DNA of 64,000 nt from Cydia pomonella (taxonomy: Eukaryota; Arthropoda; Insecta; Lepidoptera; Tortricidae). The position numbers were made by a program, and so were the translations under genes. The DNA lies in assembly GCF_033807575.1 (NCBI RefSeq), contig NC_084725.1, positions 717,001 to 781,000 of the forward strand, given 5' to 3'. This document shows positions 44,312 through 53,735 of this stretch, piece by piece. The notes beneath the pieces are model-generated. The model was not told the DNA's origin. It saw only the letters and a list, made by a program, of their open reading frames with translations, and made no database searches. Each line of letters begins with the position of its first letter. The first letter of the stretch is position 1.

Positions 44312-45336
44312 TCTTGATAGTATGATAAAAATGTCAGTAATAGTGTTTTCGTTTTCTTCCTGTGAAATAACCATACTAGTGTCCAGTAGAACTGACACAA
44401 GAGAACATCATGTTCTCGTTTGATTGTATTATTTTAGTTTTGGACACTTAGAGACCTTATACACCTCTAAGATTTTATTTTATTTTAAATTTTATTTTAT
44501 TTTAAATTTTATTTTATTTTAAATTTCATTTTATTTTAATACCTATTTTAATGATTTGGACACTTAGAGACCTGTACATCTCTAAGTCAATTTAAATTTA
44601 TAATTTAGTTTTATAGGTAGGCACTCCTTATGAATAATATGTAGTCGCGTTTATGTGGCGCTATGCCGTCTTTAATGTAACTTACAAGCACAAATGTTGT
44701 ATCTCACAATTTTTTTTTATTATATTTATATTAATACAACCCGGCAGCTTGAACATGTCATGCTCGCTTAAAAGTCTTTACTTACGGTGGCGTCGTTGAT
44801 CGGGTCGCCACTTTCCCGAATGAAGGTTGAGGGAGGCGATGGCTGAGATACACGTCATACTCGTGAACGGGTGCTGTTTGTGGAGACCGCTCTGTTTAAG
44901 CTTACACGGGGTACAGGTTATGTTAAAGTATGTAACTTTACTTTTGAGTGACATTAACGTGAGACACTTCATTCGGTTCTTGTCTGTTTTAATTTATTTG
45001 TCTTTTAATTATTTATATAAAAATTCAAGCCTTGGCGACCCTCTACATCTCTAAGGATAATTTAATATATATTTTTATATTTTATCTCTGACACTTAGAG
45101 ACTTATACATCTCTAAAGAATTTTAGTATTTTATGGTTTTATTTTTTTATCATAGTTTTTTTTGTGTAATTTGACATTTAGAGACAGTATACATCTCTAA
45201 TAAAGTATTTATTATTTCATAGATTCGATATTTGTAATTGTTTTTTTTTTTTAATTTATTGTTTGTAAAAATGGACATGTAAAAGTGCCCCTGTGGCCTA
45301 TTTGCTGAATAAATGTTTGATATTTGATATTTGATA
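44312..45336 (+). mobile_element. LINE 3' UTR with repeated hairpins and tail
   Basis: Five related segments of the type CACTTAGAGACC, a few bases, then ATACATCTCTAA lie near 44445, 44560, 45030, 45089 and 45171. TTAGAGA pairs with TCTCTAA, giving small stem-loops. TTTTATTTTATTTTAAA is tandemly repeated at 44470-44545. The end is GTAAAAGTGCCCCTGTGGCC, then TATTTGCTGAATAAATG and a TTTGATA tail, matching the solo 3' end at 4650-4795. Confidence 0.75.
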
Positions 45337-45339
45337 TGG

Positions 45340-45981
45340 TGTAAGGGACCATTGTAATCTGTATGAAATGCTTAATATAACTAACGTATTTATTTTGATA
45401 ATTGTTTATAATGTATCCATGTAAATAGCTTTGCAAATGCCACATATTACGTGATCTTTTTCTAGAAGTTAAGAATGGATATAGTAAGTTATCCTTAAAA
45501 GGTAGACATTTAACATCGCGGACTTTTTTGTAGACCTATGAATGAAAAACAACCCCACCATACATTGTGTTGTTATAGCTCAAACGGATTAGGCAGCGTG
45601 ATTTTTTCCGAAAACATCGTTATATTTCAAACAATTTACACAAAACCTTAACAAGTTATATACTTAAGCCTTCCTCAAGGATCACTCTATTGATAGATGA
45701 AAGTCGTATGAAAATCCGTTCAGTAGTTTTTAGTTTTGGAGTACCTAGTTTTATAAGATGTAGTGAATTGACGTTTTCCCCTAGACTTGCGGACACGGTT
45801 GACAGTCGTGCACGCTCCCATATCGAGTCTTAGAAATGGGAATTTAAAGGTGACTATGTAAGGTTCAAATCGGTTTAGGATTGGGGTTTATAGTATTATC
45901 ATTTAGCAGGAATGCATGTAATTAATGCATTGCATGATACCGCTGCAGTTGCAAGTGTCTAAACTCCGTGGTTTTTATATA
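45340..45981. other. no gene seen
   Basis: A segment at 45650-45760 (CCTTCCTCAAGGATCACTCT, AAAATCCGTTCAGTAGTTTT) looks like a dispersed repeat. No second copy is in the window. Confidence 0.35.
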
Positions 45982-46190
45982 AATACATAAATATTATAGG
46001 ACATTATTACACAAATTGACTAAGTCCCACAGTAAGCTCAATAAGGCTTGTGTTGAGGGTACTTAGACAACGATATATATAATATATAAATATTTATAAA
46101 TACTTAAATACATAGAAAACACCCTTGACTCAGGAAAAAATATCCATGCTCATCACACGAATAAATGCCCTTACCAGGATTTAAACCCAG
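45982..46190 (-). mobile_element. tRNA-derived SINE, family A, head truncated
   Basis: The inverse of the 12895 copy from its tail (TAGGACATTATTACACAAAT) to TGCCCTTACCAGGATTTAAA. The tRNA head beyond the B-box is missing. Confidence 0.8.
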
Positions 46191-46363
46191 AGTATTGATA
46201 TAGCTATCAAATATAATTTTATAGTTTTGAAGGTCTAAGCCTTGTTTCACGAAGAGTTTATAGTAGAGTCCGCATCAATAGCAAGGGACTACACTTCAAA
46301 AGTATCAAAATTTTATTATGGAATAGCTATATAAAAAGAGTTGTCTAAGATGTAAAAGAATTA

Positions 46364-46608
46364 CGGCCCGATTCGAAGAATGATTAAGACACGTTTAAGA
46401 TCTTGGAAAGATCGATAACTAAACGACATGTCAAAATTTACGTTTATTTCAATTCCGCCGTGATCCCAATAAGATCTATCTACGATATTTCTACTGTCAA
46501 AGTGCCATTGGTTGCCCGAATGGAGCTGCTTCTGTCAATTATACGACATACAAACGATATCTAAATGTGAACTTATCGTTATCGTATCTCATTTTTCGAA
46601 TCGGGCCG
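46364..46608. mobile_element. MITE A, complete copy
   Basis: CGGCCCGATTCGAAGAATGA to TTCGAATCGGGCCG, 245 bp, flanked by TTA on both sides. The 3-bp duplication and GGCC-type terminus suggest PIF/Harbinger mobilisation (inference). A partial copy starts at 54395. Confidence 0.85.
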
Positions 46609-46738
46609 TTATACTACGTATGGCCAATACGTATGAACTGTATACATATGTATATTACATCTATTGCAAGCTTTTATTTGAAACTAGTGCAGATAATTTT
46701 GACTCGATAATTAATAGCTTTGTAAAAGGGGATCCAGA

Positions 46739-49700
46739 ATGTCTGTACGATATTCTATCATACTTACTCCTCTGGCGCAGCGACCCAAAGTGTGTCTTGG
46801 CCTCATTCATCAGGTGCGCGTCATTCAACGGTTAAAGCGGTTGGACGACGCGACACTTGACCGGCTTCGCCTGAAGGCTCTCTCTGCTCGCGCGGCCTCC
46901 ACCTCTGTGCGGGATCTGCCCGCCACGACGCCGGATCCGGTGCCCGCACCCGACCTGGCACCGGGGGCGCCGCGGGTCGATTTCAGTACCGACGAGGGGG
47001 ACTTTGCGAGTCAGAGCATGAGCACCCCTGCTAATGAGCAACTGAGGAGGACTTTGGATGAGGCAATTAAGCAGTATCGCTCCACAACTCACTCTAGGCC
47101 ACGATTACCACGTCTGCCTATGAATAGACGCAACCTAGCGCTAGTGGGAGCCCTGAACGCTTTACTAGAGCCACACATACGGACTAGTAAAGATTTAGAT
47201 GATACGCACTCGATCATGTACTGCGGAGCCATCGCGGCGTGCCGTGTTGCTCGAGTCAAGTTTCCGGACGCTGAACGTGCACCTAGGACCGTCGGAGGTG
47301 TGCCTGCATGGCAAGCGCGGATCGAGCGACGTATCACCTCGTTTAGGACTCTCATTGCAAAGCTGACCTGCTTCAGGGGGGGCAACAACCGCCCCCGAGT
47401 AATGCGCTTTGTGTACCAGGCATTCGCGGGGACGGATATCAGGCCCCGCGACTACATGGCCAATGTCACAGAGCGCATCGACTTTCTAAAGCAGAAAGTC
47501 TATGCATGGGCAAACCGTATTCGCCGCTACAGAGAGCGTGTGGACCGATTCCAGCAGAATCGTCTTTTTCAAAGTGACCAAAGGAAGGTATACAGAAGGT
47601 GGGAGGAAACCGACCCTCATGTGTCCGACGTGCGGCTGCCGGATGCTACTGCCATGACTGATTTCTGGCGTAGCATCTGGTCGGTGCCCGTTGAACACAC
47701 GGAGGGCGAGTGGATAAACGTTGTCGAACGTGAGTGCGAGAATATCGAACCTATGGGGGCTACCACCATCAGCCCCGATGACGTAAGTTGTGCCATCCGT
47801 ACGGTCCAGAACTGGAAAAGTCCTGGACCAGACGGATTGCACAACTTCTGGCTAAAATGGTTTCGGTGCTCGCACTCACGGTTGGCAACGCAGTTCCAAC
47901 AAGCCCTCGAGCTTGGTTCCCTCCCTCCTTCCCTAACAACTGGAGTAACCTTCCTGCTCTACAAGTCCGGTAGTACCACGGAAGCGAAGAACTACAGACC
48001 CATCACGTGCTTGCCTACACTTTACAAGCTCCTTACATCCATTTTGAGAGCAAAAATTAACGCGCATATTGTCGCTAATAACATTTTGGCCACTGCTCAA
48101 AATGGATGTAGGGTTGGGTCCCGTGGTACTAAAGAGCTCCTCCTCATAGACATGACCATTTGCCAACAAATCCGGCGGAACAAGAGGGCCCTCTCAGCCG
48201 CTTGGATTAACTACAAGAAGGCCTATGATTCGGTGCCTCACTCATGGCTGGGGAGGGTCTTAGAGCTGTATAAAGTTGATACAGCTTTAAGAGCCTTCCT
48301 AAGCGCGTGTATGAGGCAGTGGACCACAGTCCTTCGTCAACCAGGAGGCGGGGATGACCGTCCTGGCCCGCAGGATTTTATAAGGATTGAGCGAGGAATA
48401 TTCCAGGGTGATAGTCTGAGTCCCCTGTGGTTCTGCCTAGCTCTGAATCCCCTCAGCACCCTGCTGAAGGATTCGGGACTAGGTTGCCGGCTTCGGAGAG
48501 AGGGTGAAGTCGTTTCTCACCTTCTGTACATGGATGACCTCAAATTATTTGCACCAAATAGCCAAGACTTGTTGGAGCTACTGAAAACCACCGAAGTCTT
48601 CAGTAGTGCCATCAACATGGAGTTTGGTGTCGATAAATGTGCAGTTATGCATGTACAGCGGGGGAAGGTTGTAAATTCAACAAATTTACAACTATCTGAG
48701 GCAATGGCTTTCAGATCTATCTCTGAATCAGAAACCTACAAATACCTTGGTATGTCACAGTCGTTGGGTGTTGAGGATGAGGGTATTAGACAGTCGGTGA
48801 AGGAACGCTTTTTCAGTCGGCTCACAAAAGTCCTTAACAGTCTTTTGTCAGGAGGCAACAAAGTGCGCGCCTTCAACGCCTGGGTAATGCCCCTGCTCAC
48901 ATACTCCTTTGGCATACTAAGGTGGACTCAGACCGAGCTGGACGCCCTGGATCGGAGGGTCCGGCTACTGCTAACCACACACCGTATGCTACACCCACGC
49001 TCGTCAGTTATGAGATTGTACATCCCACGGAAGTGTGGAGGTCGAGGCTTCCTAAACGCCAAAGATCTCCACAACCGCGAGGTGTGCAATCTCAGGAATT
49101 ATTTCCTTAACAACGAGTGTGGGATGCATCGTGATGTGGTGGCAGTAGACAGGAACCTCACGCCGCTCTCCTTGGCAAACGAGAACTGGCGCAAACCTGT
49201 GGTACTAAGTACTGCGGATCGCAAGGCGGCATGGGAGAGTAAGGTGCTACACGGGCGGTTCTACAAGGCCCTCACGGGACCCGACGTGGACCTGCTCGCG
49301 TCGGTGAACTGGTTACAATTCGGGGACCTCTTCGGAGAAACCGAGGGTTTTGCCTGTGCAATTGCGGACGAAGTGATGATGACGAACAACTATCGGAAAT
49401 ATATCCTGAAGGACGGTACGGTCGACATTTGTCGGGCATGCCGCCGTCCCGGAGAGTCACTCAGGCATATAATTTCCGGTTGTTCTCATCTTGCTAACGG
49501 CGAGTACTTGCACAGACATAATCTCGTAGCCAGGATTATTCACCAGCAACTTGCTCTTCTATACGGCCTTGTGGACCGCGAAGTACCGTACTACAAGTAC
49601 TCACCTGCGCCAGTTCTCGAAAATGGTCGTGCCACGCTCTATTGGGATCGATCTATTGTCACTGACAGGACTATTGTAGCCAATAAGCCTGACATCGTGA

Positions 49701-50011
49701 TAATAGATCGATCGCAACGCCGGGCCGTGCTCGTCGACATCACCATCCCCCATGATGAGAATCTCGTGAAAGCCGAGAAGGACAAGTCCAGTAAGTACCT
49801 AGACTTGGCTCACGAGATAACCGCCATGTGGGATGTTGATTCGACGATCATTGTCCCGATAGTCGTTTCAGCGAATGGTCTCATAGCCAAGAGTCTCGAC
49901 CAACATCTTGAGAGACTCTCGCTAGGTGGTTGGATCAAGGGTCAGATGCAGAAGGCGGTGATCTTGGACACGGCGCGGATAGTCCGCCGGTTCCTCTCTC
50001 TGCGGCCCTGA
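46739..50011 (+). CDS. R4/Dong-like non-LTR retrotransposon polyprotein
   Basis: A single 1090-codon open frame. Reverse transcriptase: SPGPDGLHNFWLKW near residue 355; KNYRPITCLPTLYK near 420; motif A KKAYDSVPHSW (D near 497); motif B RGIFQGDSLSPLW near 553; motif C YMDD near 597. A CCHC knuckle follows (CRACRRPGESLRHIISGC, C-x2-C-x8-H-x4-C, from about 897). A restriction-enzyme-like endonuclease has KPDIVIIDRS near 983 and VDIT about 15 residues on. Together they would nick a target and prime reverse transcription there. RT followed by knuckle and endonuclease, without an APE endonuclease, is the R2-type layout; the wording recalls R4/Dong elements. The first 25-30 residues lie antisense to an RTE remnant, so the native start is probably downstream (the next Met is near 94) or the 5' end is truncated. 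G+C is high against its surroundings. No inactivating lesion is seen. Confidence 0.9.
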   Translation: MSVRYSIILTPLAQRPKVCLGLIHQVRVIQRLKRLDDATLDRLRLKALSARAASTSVRDLPATTPDPVPAPDLAPGAPRVDFSTDEGDFASQSMSTPANEQLRRTLDEAIKQYRSTTHSRPRLPRLPMNRRNLALVGALNALLEPHIRTSKDLDDTHSIMYCGAIAACRVARVKFPDAERAPRTVGGVPAWQARIERRITSFRTLIAKLTCFRGGNNRPRVMRFVYQAFAGTDIRPRDYMANVTERIDFLKQKVYAWANRIRRYRERVDRFQQNRLFQSDQRKVYRRWEETDPHVSDVRLPDATAMTDFWRSIWSVPVEHTEGEWINVVERECENIEPMGATTISPDDVSCAIRTVQNWKSPGPDGLHNFWLKWFRCSHSRLATQFQQALELGSLPPSLTTGVTFLLYKSGSTTEAKNYRPITCLPTLYKLLTSILRAKINAHIVANNILATAQNGCRVGSRGTKELLLIDMTICQQIRRNKRALSAAWINYKKAYDSVPHSWLGRVLELYKVDTALRAFLSACMRQWTTVLRQPGGGDDRPGPQDFIRIERGIFQGDSLSPLWFCLALNPLSTLLKDSGLGCRLRREGEVVSHLLYMDDLKLFAPNSQDLLELLKTTEVFSSAINMEFGVDKCAVMHVQRGKVVNSTNLQLSEAMAFRSISESETYKYLGMSQSLGVEDEGIRQSVKERFFSRLTKVLNSLLSGGNKVRAFNAWVMPLLTYSFGILRWTQTELDALDRRVRLLLTTHRMLHPRSSVMRLYIPRKCGGRGFLNAKDLHNREVCNLRNYFLNNECGMHRDVVAVDRNLTPLSLANENWRKPVVLSTADRKAAWESKVLHGRFYKALTGPDVDLLASVNWLQFGDLFGETEGFACAIADEVMMTNNYRKYILKDGTVDICRACRRPGESLRHIISGCSHLANGEYLHRHNLVARIIHQQLALLYGLVDREVPYYKYSPAPVLENGRATLYWDRSIVTDRTIVANKPDIVIIDRSQRRAVLVDITIPHDENLVKAEKDKSSKYLDLAHEITAMWDVDSTIIVPIVVSANGLIAKSLDQHLERLSLGGWIKGQMQKAVILDTARIVRRFLSLRP
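46757..46815 (-). pseudogene. RTE-type LINE C-terminal fragment
   Basis: The minus strand reads NEAKTHFGSLRQRSKYD, the same ending as at 25493 and 35043. It underlies the first codons of the overlapping plus-strand R4-like open frame. Confidence 0.6.
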
Positions 50012-50192
50012 CCACCGGCAGCTTGGGCCCTGCCCCGCTGCTGGCGGCACCCTAGGTTAGGTTTTTTATAATGTGTTTATATGTATTTTGTATTATTTTT
50101 GTATGATTTGTTGTATTTTACTTTTATATTCATATTATAAAATGCCTAATCTAAGACACAAGATCAATAAAAAGATAATATATTATGTTGTT
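50012..50192 (+). mobile_element. 3' UTR of the R4-like element
   Basis: A GC-rich start, then AT-rich DNA with AGATCAATAAAAAGATAAT near 50161. The exact 3' end is unclear because the SINE follows at once. Confidence 0.5.
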
Positions 50193-50207
50193 ATGTAAGC
50201 ATCTTAA

Positions 50208-50536
50208 AAAGCGCTGGTGGCCTAGCGGTAAGAGCGTATGACTTGCAATCCGGAGGTCGCGGGTTCAAACCCCGGCTCGTACCAATGAGTTTTTCGGAAC
50301 TTATGTTGTACGAAATATCATTTGATATTTACCAGTCGCTTTTCGGTGAAGGAAAACATCGTGAGGAAACTGGACTAATCCCAACAGGGCCTAGTTTACC
50401 CTCTGGGTTGGAAGGTCAGATGGCAGTCGCTTTCGTAAAAACTAGTGCCTACGCCAAATCTTGGGATTAGTTGTCAAGCGGACCCCAGGCTTCCATGAGC
50501 CGTGGCAAAATGCCGGGACATCGCGAGGAAGAAGAG
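50208..50536 (+). mobile_element. full-length tRNA-derived SINE with 15-bp target duplication
   Basis: ATGTAAGCATCTTAA at 50193-50207 is repeated exactly at 50537-50551. The head carries A-box-like TGGCCTAGCGGTAAGAGC and B-box GGGTTCAAACCCC, with a CTTGCAA loop in the anticodon position. The body contains GGTGAAGGAAAACATCGTGA, CAACAGGGCCTAGTTTACCC and AGTTGTCAAGCGGACCCCAG. The head looks tRNA-like enough to be mistaken for a tRNA gene. RNA polymerase III transcription from the A and B boxes is the usual mode for this class. Confidence 0.9.
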
Positions 50537-50551
50537 ATGTAAGCATCTTAA

Positions 50552-51414
50552 GCCCCAAAGCGGATTGCGGTCTATATATGAACTCAAACATCTTGTAAAC
50601 CACATGTAAGAATATTTAGGTTACAGCAGGATTTTCGTTATACGTATTTTGTTGTTTATGTAAGTTAACCCCTCGGGCGGCATGATTCAGGAATTTTCTA
50701 AACGTCAATAATACGTTTTGTTTCAGTTAAAATGATTGTAGCTTTAATTTATTTTTTATGAAAATCATCTTTTATTTACAACGCAACACACCCTAGAAAC
50801 ATAATAAAACACTTAAATTAAAAAATATATTTAAATAAATTGTCCCAAGCCGTGATCGCTTGGTAGGGTGCTCAGAAGGTGCATTGCCCTCTGGATGGCT
50901 ATGCTTATCCACTGAGCGAAATATAGGCCAGCCCTCTGGTCACCCGAAGCCTCTAAGGTGCTTTGCTAACTCCTTATAAGAGGTGTAGGTACCAAAAAAA
51001 AAACAGTAAACTTGAAACTAATGAAAAAATCTGATGCGATTGAGAACAAACTAAGGTTTTTAGGATAACTACGATAAAAAGCGACTTTAAATTTACATAA
51101 CTGACAGTTTTTTTTAATCATATTTTTTTCTGTACGAGTGATAGGAAGCTTCTTCCTAGCGCATTCAGTGGCAGCTTTTTACGGACCCGTTTTTCATCTT
51201 TGCTTACATCAGCCCATCACCTGCTGGAATTGTTGATGGGTTTTAGCTGTTTCATTCTTCTCTTTTAGTGAACTCTTGATTTGAGCCCAATAATAATTTA
51301 GAGAATAGCACTGCAGGACGTTTGGTGTTCTTACTCTGCTCGTCGTCAATAACTAAATGCGATTTTTGTAAGAAGGAAATTGTATGACTTTCGTCTTGGC
51401 ATAGAAATAAGTTT
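50552..51414. other. no gene seen
   Basis: AT-rich sequence, with a GC-richer patch at 50845-50985 of unknown identity. Confidence 0.35.
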
Positions 51415-51705
51415 TTGGCAATAATTTCATTTTTGGTACAAGCTTTTATCGCTGACTGTACTTTTTTCCACAGTCAATTAATATTCATCGAGCAAATTCT
51501 AAAAACCCAAAACACAATTAGGTTGCGTTGTTTTATCACAGAGTTCCTATGGCGACCTACTGTCTCCATCATCAGATCAGTTTGGTGGTACCATAATATT
51601 GCATTTGTCACCCGACTTACATATGTATGCAAATTTTCAGCTTCATCGGAAACCGGGAAGTGGGTCAAATTTAACTTGCAAGATTTGTCCCATACATACT
51701 AACAG
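51415..51705 (-). repeat. dispersed repeat D, inverted copy
   Basis: TACAAGCTTTTATCGCTGAC, CATCATCAGATCAG, GGTACCATAATATTGCAT and CATCGGAAACCGGGAAGTGG are the inverse of the other three copies. Open frames on both strands here are by-products. Confidence 0.8.
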
Positions 51706-52950
51706 GGCAAATTAATTAAAAATCGCTCGTAAAAAATAACGCAAATTTTCGGTTACTTTAGCTACCGTAATCTTCGTACGAAGAACTGAACTGACTTACG
51801 TCGTAGGTAGTTCGTTCCACTTAAGCCGTATATGTACCCCAGTTTTTACGACAATTATGACAGGCATACTTCGTTTTCGTAAATTCTATTAGCAATCTTT
51901 CTGAAGGCACTTGTTCCTAGAGATCTGCCGCTTCGAAGCCTCTGTTCAAAAGACAACATACTAACTTATTTATTTTCAAAAGCACGAAATTTTGAGGTAA
52001 TTTTAAGTGTTTCGAACACAAGCATATAGAATGTTACAAATTTTCTTGGCATTCGGAAAATAGCAATTTTCAGTGATCTCTTCTTTTTACCGGTGTAACG
52101 TCGCACCAGAATTATTTATATTGAAATATATAATATAATAATAAGACTTATTATTACGGTAAGAAAGTCGTGGTCATCTTGCTTAGAAAAAAAACTATAG
52201 CCGTTTGAAATTTACAGTTTTTTTTTTCGGTACAGGCCTTAGGCGGCCTGCGTTTTTATTTTCAATTACATTTTCTAAAATATGTGTGTAAGAAAAAAAA
52301 AATCCTGACAAAAATAGTAGTAGTATTATTTATTCATTAACAATATCTCTGCTACTGATACCTATTATGCCGCACCAACTTCCTCACAAGTGAATTTTAA
52401 ACATTACGGCCATCACACACAAAGTTTGCCTCTGTCGGTGACACAGATTAATCGAGCTGGCTGCGAGGGTTTGATACACTGCCGGTGGCGACGTCAGATA
52501 CTTAATGTACTTAGTTGGCTGTGTCTTCATTATGAAGACTATTTTTATGATGCTATAGGTATTTATGGGGTATTTCGTAAATATTCGCGATTTTCTAGAA
52601 GCTTTTTTGAAATAAGACGCGTTGTCTTCACATAACCTATCATTTAACAAAAAACGTTAGAAAACTAAGGGATGCAGATCGAAGGTCATTGGCGTTAGGG
52701 AGCCTCTTAAGAGGGCGCCAATAAATTAAAAGGATACAAAAGAAACTTGCAATGGAAGATATGGCCATCCGTGGCAGGGTAAAGGACTGTAACTGAAAAA
52801 TAAATGAAAATTAGACAGGTTTTCGTGATATTTTCGGTCGAGACAACTTTTAACCTAGTAAGGGTTTACTTGGAGGTTGCGTTTGAGAGTATAGTCTTGT
52901 TTCCATATATTATTTTCTTGGGACTTGGTTTTTCCATATATTATTTTCTT
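51706..52950. other. no gene seen
   Basis: Overlapping frames of 81 (plus) and 88 (minus) codons at 52384-52650 have no recognisable domain. The last part holds a small tandem duplication, TTCCATATATTATTTTCTTG, at about 52898 and 52933. Confidence 0.4.
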
Positions 52951-52954
52951 GGTA

Positions 52955-53077
52955 CAGTCAGCGTCAAATACTTAGTAGCAGTCAAAGTGGCCAAATAGTT
53001 CGGTACACCATACTAAATATATGGTGTACCGAACTATTTGGCTACTTTGGTTGCTACAAAGTATTTGACGCTGACTG
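52955..53077. mobile_element. 123-bp near-perfect palindromic MITE
   Basis: TA, CAGTCAGCGTCAAATACTTA at the left; AAGTATTTGACGCTGACTG, TA at the right. The middle CGGTACACCATA/TATGGTGTACCG completes one long stem. TA duplication and the CAGT end indicate Tc1/mariner mobilisation. Confidence 0.9.
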
Positions 53078-53079
53078 TA

Positions 53080-53532
53080 CTTGCCCTTGCTCAAAACTCA
53101 GTTTGCGTCAGGCCCCTTAAATGGGTTTCACTGTATGTATGTTGTGTACACCCAACATGTATATTTTGACCACATGTGCCGTAAATGATACGTAAACTTT
53201 TCCCGTAATCTGAAAGACGAGTAAAGACGTCAAACAGTAAGCTCCTTAGAAGTCGCCGCAAACCGCACTTCTTCAAAGCATTACAAATATATTTATGAAA
53301 TCGTTGATACAACTTTTGAGATTATGTAATTGTTGAGATATATGTTGTATGTTAGAATATTATCTTATAAAAATATAAATATACATATAAAATTACATTA
53401 TTAAGAATACCCTATATGTGCGTTTTTTCTACGGTGATTAAAATAATAATAAAAATGATTTCTAAAACACACTTTTATTTCAATACGAATACACTTAATT
53501 CGGTTCGTAACGAGAGTACGAATACTTTTTTA
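53080..53532. other. no gene seen
   Basis: The 73-codon minus frame at 53091-53312 has no recognised motif. AT-rich. Confidence 0.35.
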
Positions 53533-53735
53533 TACTACGTTGGTGGCAAACAAGCATACGGCCCGCCTGATGTTAAGCAGTCTCCGTAGCCTATGTACGC
53601 CTGCATCTCCAGCGGAGTTACATGCGCGTTGCCGACCCTAACACTCCGCACCCTCGCTGAGCTCTGGCAACCTACACCGGCAGGAACACAACACAATGAG
53701 TAGTGTTATTTGGCTGCGGTTTTCTGTAAGAACAC
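53533..53735 (+). repeat. dispersed repeat F, copy
   Basis: TACGTTGGTGGCAAACAAGC, GCCTATGTACGCCTGCATCT, GAGCTCTGGCAACCTACACC and GGCTGCGGTTTTCTGTAAG in order, internally shortened. Confidence 0.8.

Noticed and set aside
47089..48169. Several minus-strand frames of 75-118 codons
   Set aside because: They are antisense to the R4-like polyprotein; no motif of their own.
50211..50283. A tRNA-like sequence with good A and B boxes
   Set aside because: It continues into a SINE body and is flanked by a 15-bp target duplication, so it is a SINE head and not a tRNA gene.
52384..52650. Opposing 81- and 88-codon frames as a small gene
   Set aside because: No recognisable domain, no splice or promoter context, and both strands are equally open.
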